DNA from: Hyposmocoma kahamanoa
Taxonomy: Eukaryota > Arthropoda > Insecta > Lepidoptera > Cosmopterigidae
Length of the DNA: 64,000 bases
Reading direction: 5' to 3'
Assembly (NCBI RefSeq): GCF_003589595.1
Contig: NW_020653715.1
Location: 1,510,982-1,574,981 of the forward strand
Shown here: one piece after another, positions 20,121 to 28,206 of the stretch
Position numbering within the stretch: the stretch's first letter is position 1
How the letters are laid out: each line of letters starts with the position of its first letter
The notes under the pieces: model-generated
The model's input: only the letters and a program-made list of their open reading frames with translations
Told to the model about the DNA's origin: nothing
Database searches by the model: none
Position numbers and translations under genes: made by a program

Positions 20121-20705
20121 AAATTTTTATTGAATTGATATTCAATTCTTTTTTGTGAAATTACTCCACTAATTTGTTATAATTATTAAGCGACATCTTT
20201 CGCCAGGACTGGTAGCTGTAAGGGTACTAACTGGGTGATAAATCTTTCATAGATTTCTCATAGATGGCGCTACGACTAAAAAGTCGTTGAAAAACCAAAT
20301 ACAAATGTCCGTTGGTTCGTTCCGTGGTAGTTGTATAGCTTAGTTGGTATAGCGTCTGGCACGGTATGCAAGAAGACGTCGGTTCGAATCCGACCGGATC
20401 GAAGGAATTTTTTCTGAGTGTTCGATCTAATTTTTTTGTTATATAAATACAGAAAACAAATAAAATTACAATTATTAATGCAAAGATCAAACACTTAGAC
20501 AAATCCTTTGATCCGGCCGGATTCGAACCGATGTCTTCTGGCAAACCGTGCCAGACGCTATGCTACCTAAGCCACGGAACGAATCAGCGGGTCTCACGAA
20601 TTTTTCTATGAGCTTGTTGTTGGATCTTTTTATTCGCTTTTTAGCCGTAGCGTCATCTATGAAAGTATTTCGTTTATTACAAACTAGGGGTGTAATTTAA
20701 AAAAA
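20121..20705. mobile_element. S2 foldback element: near-complete inverted repeat with two tRNA-like modules
   Basis: Left arm: reversed S2 tail (20121-20190, TTTTTATTGAATTGATATTC, TGTGAAATTACTCCACTAAT), forward head (20203-20325, GGACTGGTAGCTGTAAGGGT, TTTCATAGATTTCTCATAGA), forward tRNA module (20330-20440: AGCTTAGTTGGTATAGCGTC, CGGTTCGAATCCGACCGGAT). Right arm mirrors it: reversed tRNA module (20490-20580), reversed head (20580-20672), forward tail (20680-20705, ATTACAAACTAGGGGTGTAA). The whole can fold into a stem with each arm about 270 nt. Both tRNA modules keep recognisable A and B boxes. There is no coding capacity. This is the most complete member of the family in the window. Confidence 0.75.
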
Positions 20706-21136
20706 AGAAAAAACTAAATTTTAACTTTTCAGCGTCGATATATAGATAATTTATATTATAAATATATATAGCAAAACCATCTGAGTGTATTTAATGTGGC
20801 GATGAAACTTTTACAAATGTACTTAGAAGTTAAAATCAATTTTTTTAAAGCCCAGAGGAGATTACGCCATTTCAAAACATTTTTTTTCCGTAATCCTAAT
20901 GGCTTTTTGCGTGCTTTATAATTATTACTAAACAAAAATATATAAGACAAATTAATATTGGTTCCGGTGCTTTGGATCGTCCGCAAAGACAATTGTATGT
21001 TTTTATGAGTTATTGTAACAAACATAGCTATCACACTTGTTTCCCACTGGAGTAGGCAGAGACTGTGGATATCATCGCCATACTTTAAAAAAAATTCTTG
21101 ATGCTGTATTCTTTTTGTCAACTCTATGCCACAATT
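20706..21136. other. No recognised feature
   Basis: A 121-codon minus-strand frame (20756-21121) is Lys/Asn/Ile-rich with no family pattern; I take it to be chance in AT-rich DNA. Confidence 0.35.
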
Positions 21137-21354
21137 TAGTAGCAGTGGAGTTGTTTGTGGAGGAGTTCGTCTAGGGAAGTACTGCCGCCTTACCTATTTC
21201 TGCCGCCAAGCGGTAATGTGAACATTACTGCGTTTCGGTTTTGAAGAATCTTTGCGATTTAAAGCTCTTAGTGGCACTGCAACTGTTACGGACAGGCGTT
21301 GCGTTTACCACCAGGCCCATGACTTGTTCGTCCCGTCACTTGTCGCATCGCAGA
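21137..21354 (+). mobile_element. G-family copy, forward half of a tail-to-tail pair
   Basis: TAGTAGCAGTGGAGTTGTTT, CGTCTAGGGAAGTACTGCCG, GCCGCCAAGCGGTAATGTGA; after an internal deletion GATCTTTGCGATTTAAAGCT, GGCACTGCAACTGTTACGGA, ATGACTTGTTCGTCCCGTCA. Its 3' end meets the 3' side of a reverse G copy. Confidence 0.75.
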
Positions 21355-21680
21355 GACCTGAGCAGCATTGCCACTGCGTCCGTCACCCTGTACATAAAAT
21401 TGATATGTCCCATATGCCTGCAGTTTCACCAGCGTCCTTGTGCTTTTAAAACCGCAACGTTGAAATTAAAATTGACACTCCTTGAAATTACGTAAATTTA
21501 GTTAAAATCTACTAGGTATACTCTAGTTTTGTGATTGTGGTGTAGCCATCGTATTATGTTTTCTTGTATGCCTTTTGTGGTTGTGTATTTTCTTATATGT
21601 CTGCTTGGCGGCAGAATAGGTAAGGTAGTTACTTCCCTGGATGAACTCATTTACAAGGTGCTCTTCTGCTACCAAAAATT
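21353..21680 (-). mobile_element. G-family reverse copy, split
   Basis: 21353-21458 (GACCTGAGCAGCATTGCCAC, TGCCTGCAGTTTCACCAGCG) and 21601-21680 (CTGCTTGGCGGCAGAATAGG, ACTTCCCTGGATGAACTCAT) are successive reversed G blocks. The 142 bases between (21459-21600) are foreign and unassigned. Confidence 0.65.
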
Positions 21681-21694
21681 TTTTATATTTATTT

Positions 21695-22090
21695 TACAAA
21701 ATACCTGTAAAAGTGCGCATTTGACCTCCTCACCTGATGCAAAGTGACGATAAGGTCGACGATGGAGCATGCATACCTAAATAATACCTATTCACTCTCG
21801 CCTTGAAAAGGCCCAAGTGATAATGTTCAGGGAATAAGTGTGCAGGCTGGGAAGTCCATTCCATTCCATTCGCCATATAAATGTGGACGCGTAACTCTTC
21901 GTGCGAATCTTTGGAATATCCACAACATAGGAGTGCAATCCAGGCCTACGTCTAGTCCCCCGATGATGGAAAGGGGAAGACGGAATTAAATCGTGTAATT
22001 CCATCGCATGCTCTCCGTGATATATCCTATAGAATACTGATAAGCAAGCAACTTTATGGCGGTATTCCAAGGCTCTAAAGCTTCGCCTCG
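21695..22090 (-). pseudogene. Non-LTR (Jockey-like) reverse transcriptase C-terminal end
   Basis: Minus strand, from 22090: HKVACLSVFYRIYHGEHAME, LHDLIPSSPFHHRGTRRRPG, VVDIPKIRTKSYASTF, then a frame break and the WNGLPS segment. This matches the A-x-L-x-V-F-Y-R-x-Y-x-G-E-C ... V-N-R-H-Y-L-G tail common to a group of insect LINE ORF2 proteins. The 3' untranslated part holds GGTCGACGATGGAGCATGCA and TGCGCATTTGACCTC, blocks also seen at 27.85, 36.80 and 41.38 kb. Other members here: 27.46-27.90, 40.82-41.20, 41.21-41.46 and 63.04-63.62 kb. Confidence 0.65.
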
Positions 22091-22985
22091 ACTAATTGTG
22101 TGTGTGTATGCGTGTGTGAATAGAAGCAAATATGTGTGTCACGTGTAATAGCACGTACGTAAGACTTTAACTTCTAAGTTACAGTGTATTTGTGAATATA
22201 CGTTATACATACGAAGATGGTTTACAACCCTTAGAAATCGTATGAAGCCAAAACCTCTCACATTGGGTTGATGATAGCAATAGTTATGTTATTTTAGAAC
22301 ATTTTTTTCTTCCAAGATCTGTCTTCAATTTTTATGCGAACCTTACTAATTTAGATTAGCCCTCTTTCCATTTCAGTCTTATTTTTTCAAATGCCAAATA
22401 CGTCCCTGCCCTGTCCCTAGGGACGTACTTAACGTGCGGCTTTCAAACAATAAAGGTAATACCGTGAAATCGCTTCTTGATCAGTCGTTTTTTTCATTTA
22501 ATGGTTTTTTTAAAGATTCAAATAATTGCAAGTTTTTCAAATTTGTAGAAAATTGAAAAAAAGTTAATTTAAACATCAAAGTAACCGTTTCCAGCTAATG
22601 AAAATACCAAAGATAACAATAACGGCTTAGGTAGTGTTCAGTCATGGAAAAATATTCATTTAGAAAAAAAAAAATTTCGGGTACCTATAGAAAAAAAAAT
22701 TCCATACTATTTTTATGATATATTTTCCTAAAAATTTTATACCGTTTCAATTTTTTCGTACAATCACCCAATACTAGACATAAATAACAATATTGCGAAT
22801 AAATGTATTAAAATTTGTACGGCGGCCATCTTGTTCATTTGAATTTCGAAACATTTCCATTAATAAAATTACTACTTTAGTTCCCTTTTGGTTACAAACC
22901 GTAATTTTAACAATAACACTACTAAAAATAATCTATATATACTGACAATGATTTATCTTAATTTACATTATGTAAAACAGCCAAT
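22091..22985. other. No recognised feature
   Basis: AT-rich; a short TGTG-rich tract near 22100-22135. A block TACGTAAGACTTTAACTTCT (22155-22174) resembles 37470-37490, hinting at an old SINE remnant. Confidence 0.35.
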
Positions 22986-23002
22986 GATCTATTTATAAAT
23001 AT

Positions 23003-23186
23003 GGCCCCAAAATATTACCTTGCTTTGGAATATGTTTTAGAATATTCTGATTGGGATACCTTACGTCATTTATCTGAAGTTTCAAGTTTTCAGAGATTAT
23101 TCTCCAAGTGGTCAAAAAAATACGCGATACAAGTTGGGTTGCGCTATCTTTCTAGGGCATCTCTATATAAATCAGTAAATATTTAA
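23003..23186 (+). other. Unrecognised 61-codon frame
   Basis: Frame starting ATGGCCCCAAAATATTACCT. The product has a L-x-x-L-S-E-V-S-x-F-x-x-L-F-x-x-W pattern reminiscent of an F-box helix, but that is too short to rely on. No splice or promoter evidence. It may be chance or part of an old gene copy. Confidence 0.12.
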
Positions 23187-23210
23187 GTTTTGAAACTTAA
23201 AAAAAAAACA

Positions 23211-23621
23211 ATGAACTCTACAATATTTTCGCGCGAAATTCCCATTCTGGCGAAAAGAATGAATGACACAGAGCGAACAAAACAAAAAATCAGCAAGTTA
23301 ATGATGACGACGAAACAATTCGGCGCTACTAGAGTCGTGGCGTCGATGATATTTGTAACGGGCAAAATACTAAGCAGGAAGAGTGACAAAAAAACAATAC
23401 ATATTTCGGTCACTCAAGTGAACAATATTATTCACATGATATTAAATGAAAGAAATAGTTTACTTGTGATCATCAATCAATTCTTCGTACCACTACTGGG
23501 CACGGATTTTGACTCAAGTGAGAGTTTAGTCCACCATGTTGGCCCAATGCTCGTTGTGATCCTTCTTCACAATACATTCTTTATTGCTAGTGAAAAGTAT
23601 GTACTTTTCGATACTGGTTAA
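23211..23621 (+). other. Unrecognised 136-codon frame
   Basis: ATG at 23211 opens a frame of 136 sense codons ending in TAA at 23619-23621. The N-terminal part is Lys/Arg/Met-rich (LAKRMNDTERTKQKISKLMM), the C-terminal part hydrophobic (VHHVGPMLVVILLHNTFFIA). I recognise no domain. The opposite strand contains CACAACGAGCATTGGGCCAA, which would fit a LINE ORF in reverse, so this may be an antisense shadow of an old LINE. An S1 SINE follows 50 bp downstream. Confidence 0.15.
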
Positions 23622-23672
23622 AAGTTAAGGAAATATTAAATTTTAACTGAAAATATTTTATATTTAAATATA

Positions 23673-23895
23673 ACTGCCTCCGTAGCCGAACGGATACCAT
23701 GCCGGACTGCCACGGAGAGGTCCCAGGTTCGATTCCCGGGCCGGGAGAAATAGTTGTATGGCCTACAATTATTTCTCTCGTGAGTTTGGGTGTAATTTGT
23801 GGTTGTCTATGTGTGTGTCCATGGCACCCGCGACATAGGGTTTCCCTAGTGCGGGGCTATGTTGAGTGTGTGCGTTATTTATTTATTTATTTAAT
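23673..23895 (+). mobile_element. S1 tRNA-SINE, young subfamily
   Basis: Complete: ACTGCCTCCGTAGCCGAACG with intact A box, CCCAGGTTCGATTCCCGG with intact B box, GAAATAGTTGTATGGCCTAC, TTTCTCTCGTGAGTTTGGGT, CCCGCGACATAGGGTTTCCC, TATGTTGAGTGTGTGCG and a TTATTTATTTATTTA tail. It shares the diagnostic ATAGTTGTATGGCC and CTACAATTATTTC variants with 40001-40216 and 54516-54715 and differs from them by only a few bases. Confidence 0.92.
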
Positions 23896-23901
23896 GAAAT
23901 C

Positions 23902-24435
23902 CAAAGTCAAAATCAATTTTATTTCATAGCATTATTACACTTAAAATCGTCACATTGGTTAAACTCTACCGCTCATTCGTAAGGCAGATTCCCCTGAGAA
24001 GAATGAGCAAGAAACTCTAGGGGTTGCTCTTTGTAAATAACATTTGTACACATTCAACATGTACAATATATTTTTTTGTTTTCAAACAGAGATCGAGACT
24101 ACCTCCATGAGCTAAACGGGTTACTACCACGGATTTTTATCATCCAAGTACGCAGAAGTTGTATAATAACCTTTAGTATAAAGTATTTGTTTCACTATAG
24201 TTTGAAATCTCGTGAATGGTAAATTTTGTATATCAACCGGAATCTTATTATAGAAGCGTATACATTGCCCCTTAAATGATTTTTTGACTTTGTGTAGACG
24301 ACTATCAAGAAAAGCTAGTTTATTTTCATTCCTCGTATTAATGTTATGTCTGTCACTATTTTTCATAAAGAAATTACTATTTTCATAAATGTACTGTGAC
24401 GTTAGTGTAAGAATGTTAATCCTAAAAATCCGAAT
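23902..24435 (-). pseudogene. CR1-like LINE, 3' end (reverse)
   Basis: Minus strand: a 3' UTR ending in TATTTCATAG-type sequence (CTATGAAATAAAATTG on the coding strand) and the last ~95 codons of ORF2: INILTLTSQYIYEN, SDRHNINTRNENKLAFLDSR, LHKVKKSFKGQCIRFYNKIP, VDIQNLPFTRF, ending LDDKNPW and a stop. Relative to the plus-strand copy at 25.99-26.85 kb it lacks about seven codons after YIYEN. This segment lies C-terminal to the RT domain. The frame is otherwise open, so the copy is not very old. 5' truncation at about 24.44 kb is typical of LINE insertion. Confidence 0.75.
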
Positions 24436-24859
24436 GCATAATGAGATATTAAGTGACATGTCCAAGCGGCGTCGAACACTGTCATGATTTTGCAGATTGT
24501 AAACAAATGTAACTCATTATAAAATAAATAAAAACAGGTTTATTTAGTAAAACGTCATAGGGTAATAGATGATTACTGACCAGGGTATAAAAGGGAATGC
24601 TCCGATTTTGAGGTCTCCGAGGTTTGATTGTGTAGAAAGAATAGATGTTAGTAGATTGACGGAGCAAATTTATAGAGTGGATGTTGATGGAAATGTGGTT
24701 TAACCTCGACGTACACATCTTGATAAGATTGGGGAAGTTCTTAAATAAAGCCACTTTAAAGTATAAGAATAAATGAAAAGTCTCGACTCGGTAAATGCAA
24801 CCCACTCTGGCCAGATAGTGTGACCTATGAGAGGCTGCTCGCAATAGATGGATACGATA
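24436..24859. other. No recognised feature
   Basis: Between two LINE ends. A 134-codon minus-strand frame here has no recognisable pattern and overlaps the RTE tail. Confidence 0.35.
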
Positions 24860-24930
24860 AGCTGAGGACCGGCCGAAATGGCGCACATTGGGAGAGGTGG
24901 ACTACGATAGTCTGTTCATGATGATGATAT
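24860..24930 (+). mobile_element. RTE-type LINE 3' tail
   Basis: GACCGGCCGAAATGGCGCAC, ATTGGGAGAGG, TGGACTACGATAGTCTG and TTCATGATGATGAT match the very end of RTE elements (D-R-P-K-W-R ... Q-Q-W-T-T-I, then a TGATGATGA tail). The EAYVQQ codons are deleted. Confidence 0.5.
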
Positions 24931-24980
24931 GAAAAGAAGAAAGAGATTTGTCAGGATCTTTGCGAGTCTGGAATTAATTC

Positions 24981-25240
24981 AGAACTCCCTGTGAAAAAGT
25001 TTGTCCAGGGAAATACTGCCAACTTCCTTATTTCTGTTGTCGTATTACTGCGTTCCGGTTTTGAAGGGTAAGGGTGTTGGTGAAATTATAGGCATATGGG
25101 ACTTATCAACTTTATGTACCATGGCATCAGACGCAATGGCAGTGCCTCTTAAGTGTTTGCAAAGCTCTAAATGGCGTTGCGACAGTTGCTCATACCAGGT
25201 GCAGGACTAGTTTGTCCCGTCAGTCGATATCATAAAAAAG
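24981..25240 (+). mobile_element. G-family copy, near full length
   Basis: GAACTCCCTGTGAAAAAGTT, GTCCAGGGAAATACTGCC, GGTTTTGAAGGGTAAGGGTG, GGTGAAATTATAGGCATATG, GCAATGGCAGTGCCTCTTAA, CTAGTTTGTCCCGTCAG and an ATCATAAAAAAG end. Confidence 0.75.
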
Positions 25241-25322
25241 TGTTATTTTAGATATTGCTGCGACTGTCTTAAGGTTAAGGTTCAACTCTACTGCAATTCA
25301 AAAGGCTGAAAATGTCTGAAAA

Positions 25323-25474
25323 ATGAACGGAATCATTCTAAAGGAAGCTCCAAATAATGCGGGCGAGCAGAATGGAGACAAAGGGGCAATTGAAGGCGAA
25401 ATAATAGACAACAAACAATTAACACATTCACAGAAAAATTGCTTTCTTTTCTTGCAATGTAAATTTTTGAAAAG
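25323..25474 (+). CDS. Candidate host exon with a strong splice donor (unrecognised)
   Basis: ATG at 25323 opens 50 codons (MNGIILKEAPNNAGEQNGDK..., ending ...FLQCKFLK) and the frame reaches GAAAAG|GTGAGT, an excellent 5' splice site with the intron starting at 25475. Without splicing the frame would stop two codons on (AGG TGA). The product is acidic and hydrophilic at first, like a cytosolic N terminus. An in-frame TGA six bases upstream of the ATG means it is either a first coding exon or not coding. A membrane-segment-like frame (KVIFWSFSVVFETAIF) follows at 25.59-25.65 kb and could be a later exon. I know no family for it. Confidence 0.25.
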
Positions 25475-25984
25475 GTGAGTTTTATTCGTAGATGATACCA
25501 TAGAGGTTTTACAGAGTAATAATATTTGTAGGTGAGAGGTAACTGACCTAAGTCCATATTTTGGAATGAAGATGTTTTTGCAAATGGATACAATGGAGAA
25601 ATACGCCAAGGTTATTTTTTGGTCATTTTCCGTTGTTTTTGAAACAGCCATATTTATTTACTAATATTATACTCGACGAATTTTGTAAAGAAATAAAAAA
25701 AGAAAAAAAAAGAAGAATTTTGTGAAAGAAACAAAAACTGTGTTCACAAAATCACGCAATGGTAATAGTATTTTCAGCAATCGTTACGTAATGAGAGTTT
25801 TTAATGAAAAGGACCGTGTTTAGGCTACGAGAATTTGCCAAATAATAGGTATGAGATTTTAAGACCTAATTATGTCATGATTGCCTACAATAATTTTTGT
25901 ACAAGTTAATTAATAATAAAGAAATGAGAAAAAAACAAACTGTGTGAAATTTACATTACCCAATGTTAGAGAGACGGTTACAAA

Positions 25985-26845
25985 CATTGTAGTTAGAAAC
26001 GAAAGTTGTATTTCTAGGTATAACGTTAGATGCTAAATTGCAATGGGGTCCCCATATAAGTAAGATGTCAAAACGGCTCGGCTCTGCAGTGTACGCGATT
26101 AAAAAAATAAGGAAACTTTCAGACGTCGAAACCGCTAGATTGGTTTACTTAAGCTACTTTCACAGTCTACTGACATACGGCATTTTGCTTTGGGGTAATG
26201 CCGCTGATATCAATAGAATCTTTGTCCTGCTGAAACGTGCAGTTAGCGCAATTTACAATCTGGGCCCCAAAGTATCTTTGAGAGATAAGTTTAAGGAAAT
26301 TAACATTCTTACACTAGCTTCACAGTACATTTATGAAAATGTAATTTATGTTAAAAGGAATAGTAATTTATTTATGAAAAATAGTGACAGACATAACATT
26401 AATACGAGGAATAGAAATAAACTAGCTTTTCTTGATAGTCATCTTCACAAAGTCAAAAAATCATTTAATGGGCAATGTATACGCTTCTATAACAAGATTC
26501 CGGTTGATATACAAAATTTGCCTTTCACGAGGTTTAAAACTATAGTGAAACAAAAACTTTATACTAAAGGTTTATTATACAACTCCTGCGTACTTGGATG
26601 ACAAAAATCCGTGGTTGTAACCCGTTTAGCTCATGGAGGTAGTCTCGATCTCTGATGTTTCAAATAAATTAAAAAAATAATTGTAAATGTTATTTACAAA
26701 GAGCAACCCCTAGAGTTTCTTGCTCATTCTTCTCAGGGGAATCTGCCTTACGAATGAGCGGTAGTGTTTAACCATTGTGACGACTTCAAGTGTAATAATG
26801 CTTACCTATGAAATAAAGATTATTTTGAATTTGAATTTGAAACAC
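25985..26845 (+). pseudogene. CR1-like LINE, 3' end (forward)
   Basis: About 200 codons of ORF2 C terminus: K-V-V-F-L-G-I-T-L-D (the end of the RT domain), LQWGPHISKMSKRLGSAVYA, TARLVYLSYFHSLLTYGILL, WGNAADINRIFVLLKRAVSA, INILTLASQYIYENVIY, SDRHNINTRNRNKLAFLDSH, CIRFYNKIPVDIQNLPF. A one-base gain near 26572 shifts the last codons, so the LDDKNPW ending of the 24-kb copy is read out of frame. The 3' UTR carries TCATGGAGGTAGTCTCGATC, GAGCAACCCCTAGAGTTTCT and ends in TTTGAATTTGAATTTGAA. It lies 1.5 kb from an opposite-strand copy. Confidence 0.8.
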
Positions 26846-26849
26846 AACC

Positions 26850-27460
26850 AATATATTTAATCTACATTTTGTTAACAATCCACTTCACGTAAAGAAAGCC
26901 AAACAAAGGCTTGTAGCCTTTAACAACAAGTCATAATGATAAAATAAAATTGTTCGTGATTGGCCAAGTACCGCTTGTATTCCAACCAATCAGGGGGCAG
27001 TATAGCGTTTGAGTAGCGTCATATTTGAAATTTTATATTGTTTTTAAATAGTTATTATAATGACGTTATTCTGTTGAGGAACACAATGACGCGTTTAAGG
27101 AGACTTTTAATTAGCAAAAATACGACGTTCTTTCTTTGAAACTTATTCTAGTTTAGAAATATAATGAAATTTTTAGTTCAGAGGCGAGTACCATAGACAT
27201 ACTAAATTAGATTCGGAAGGAAAAAGAACGCCTTTGTGAGGGGGTTTATAAAATTATAATTATGTAATTACCGGACTAAAGGACAGTAGATGAAGTCCTA
27301 TCGTCGTATGTTTTTTATTTGATATATGTTACGTGGCCATAAGATTGATTTTAAAATTTTGAAACGCTCTTTTTATAGTAAAAATTACTATTTGGTTCTT
27401 TGTCTCTCAATTACATATTTAAAAATATCAAATTATAATGTCAGTGTTTATAATATGATA
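26850..27460. other. No recognised feature
   Basis: AT-rich; includes a small hairpin AAAGGCTTGTAGCCTTT near 26905. No coding pattern. Confidence 0.4.
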
Positions 27461-27462
27461 AA

Positions 27463-27900
27463 TAAGATGTAGGCGGGGGTTCCACCCATAGGCTCAATTC
27501 ACACTGTCCTGTTTTTCAACTACACCGCCGGGATCACAGTGTGGTCGGCGTCTGATGTCTCAGGGTGTCCAAGTGACGCGAAGCCGCTCGAATTGACATT
27601 TGCAAAACACAAATTTTTATCTTAATAATGGGAAAATAGAGAAGAATATGCTGTAGGCGAAAAACAAGACGCGTCGCGACGCTTCGACTCTGCGCCAGTG
27701 TGAGCTGAGCCTTACGTTGTGGATATTCCCAGGATTCGCAAGAAGCGTTTTGCTTCCACTTCTATATGGCGAGCGGTTAGTCACCAAACACTGTAACTTG
27801 GATCTTTTCAAGGCGAGAGTGAATAGGCATTATTTAGGTGTGCATGCTATATTGTCGACCTCATCGTCACTTTCCATCAGGTGAGATGTTCTGTTAAATG
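27463..27900 (+). pseudogene. Jockey-like LINE end interrupted by a MITE
   Basis: 27463-27488 (GATGTAGGCGGGGGTTCCAC) and 27713-27900 (TTGTGGATATTCCCAGGATT, TTTTCAAGGCGAGAGTGAAT, AGGCATTATTTAGGTGTGCA, ATCAGGTGAGATG) align with 63.44-63.60 kb, where the two parts are continuous. This is the C-terminal V-D-I-P ... V-N-R-H-Y-L-G-V-H-A region and 3' UTR. Frame breaks present. Confidence 0.65.
27490..27712. mobile_element. MITE with AGGCTCA termini nested in the LINE
   Basis: Ends AGGCTCAATTCACACTGTCC and GCGCCAGTGTGAGCTGAGCCT (shown in part: 15 of the first 17 positions pair when inverted). About 220 bp. It splits a LINE at a point that is continuous in the 63-kb copy. TA occurs at both junctions (27489-27490 and 27713-27714), suggesting a TA or TNA target duplication. 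Confidence 0.6.
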
Positions 27901-27954
27901 CGCACTTATTTTTGTATAAAATAAATAAATGATTAACACTAGTATCAGGTTTCT

Positions 27955-28035
27955 TACCACGGTATGACTTGTTTTTATTTTCCCGATATTTCGGAACGGT
28001 TGCACGCTCCGTGATCACGGGTTAACTGGACGGCG
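27955..28035 (-). mobile_element. Penelope-like terminal-repeat fragment (tentative)
   Basis: Reverse complement reads CCGTGATCACGGAGCGTGCA, ACCGTTCCGAAATATCGGGA, parallel to ACCGTGACCATGGGACCTGT, AAAGGGCCCGAAACATCGG at 16.11-16.15 kb inside the Penelope-like element. The GTGA-C-A-CGG ... C-x-GAAA-x-(A/C)-TCGG pattern is shared; the rest is not. Confidence 0.4.
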
Positions 28036-28090
28036 GCAGAAGACAGCTTTATGAGCAGACATATCTGTCTACCCTCTTGTGCTGTCGACG

Positions 28091-28176
28091 ACTACCTTCG
28101 TCGCGATTTGTTGTGGCGTTACCATTGTCACTCACTTTACGGTAACGCCACAACAAATCGCGATGAAGGCAGTAGT
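28091..28176. repeat. 33-bp inverted repeat (hairpin) beside mariner
   Basis: Left arm 28091-28123 (ACTACCTTCGTCGCGATTTG...) and right arm 28141-28176 (GGTAACGCCACAACAAATCG...) pair with two or three mismatches around a 17-base loop. It lies 30 bp left of the mariner end. The origin is unclear; it may be part of the same Penelope-like or another element. Confidence 0.7.
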
Positions 28177-28206
28177 TAGTAGCACTGAACGAATTCGAAA
28201 ATATTA

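Noticed and set aside
20339..20400. Sequence resembling a functional tRNA gene (A box, B box)
   Set aside because: The module recurs in inverted and shuffled S2 copies, lacks a convincing acceptor-stem pairing and sits inside a foldback repeat, so it is a tRNA-derived promoter, not a tRNA gene.
20756..21121. 121-codon minus-strand frame
   Set aside because: Low-complexity AT-driven composition, no start context or pattern.
23699..23929. 76-codon plus-strand frame (MPDCHGEVPGSIPGP...), similar to frames at 39976 and 54741 (minus)
   Set aside because: It is simply the S1 SINE read in one frame; the similarity is that of the repeat, with no sign of coding constraint.
24482..24886. 134-codon minus-strand frame
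   Set aside because: Overlaps an RTE 3' tail in antisense and shows no family pattern.
25298..25651. 117-codon minus-strand frame
   Set aside because: Lys/Ser/Phe-rich, no recognisable domain, and antisense to the candidate exon at 25323; treated as chance.
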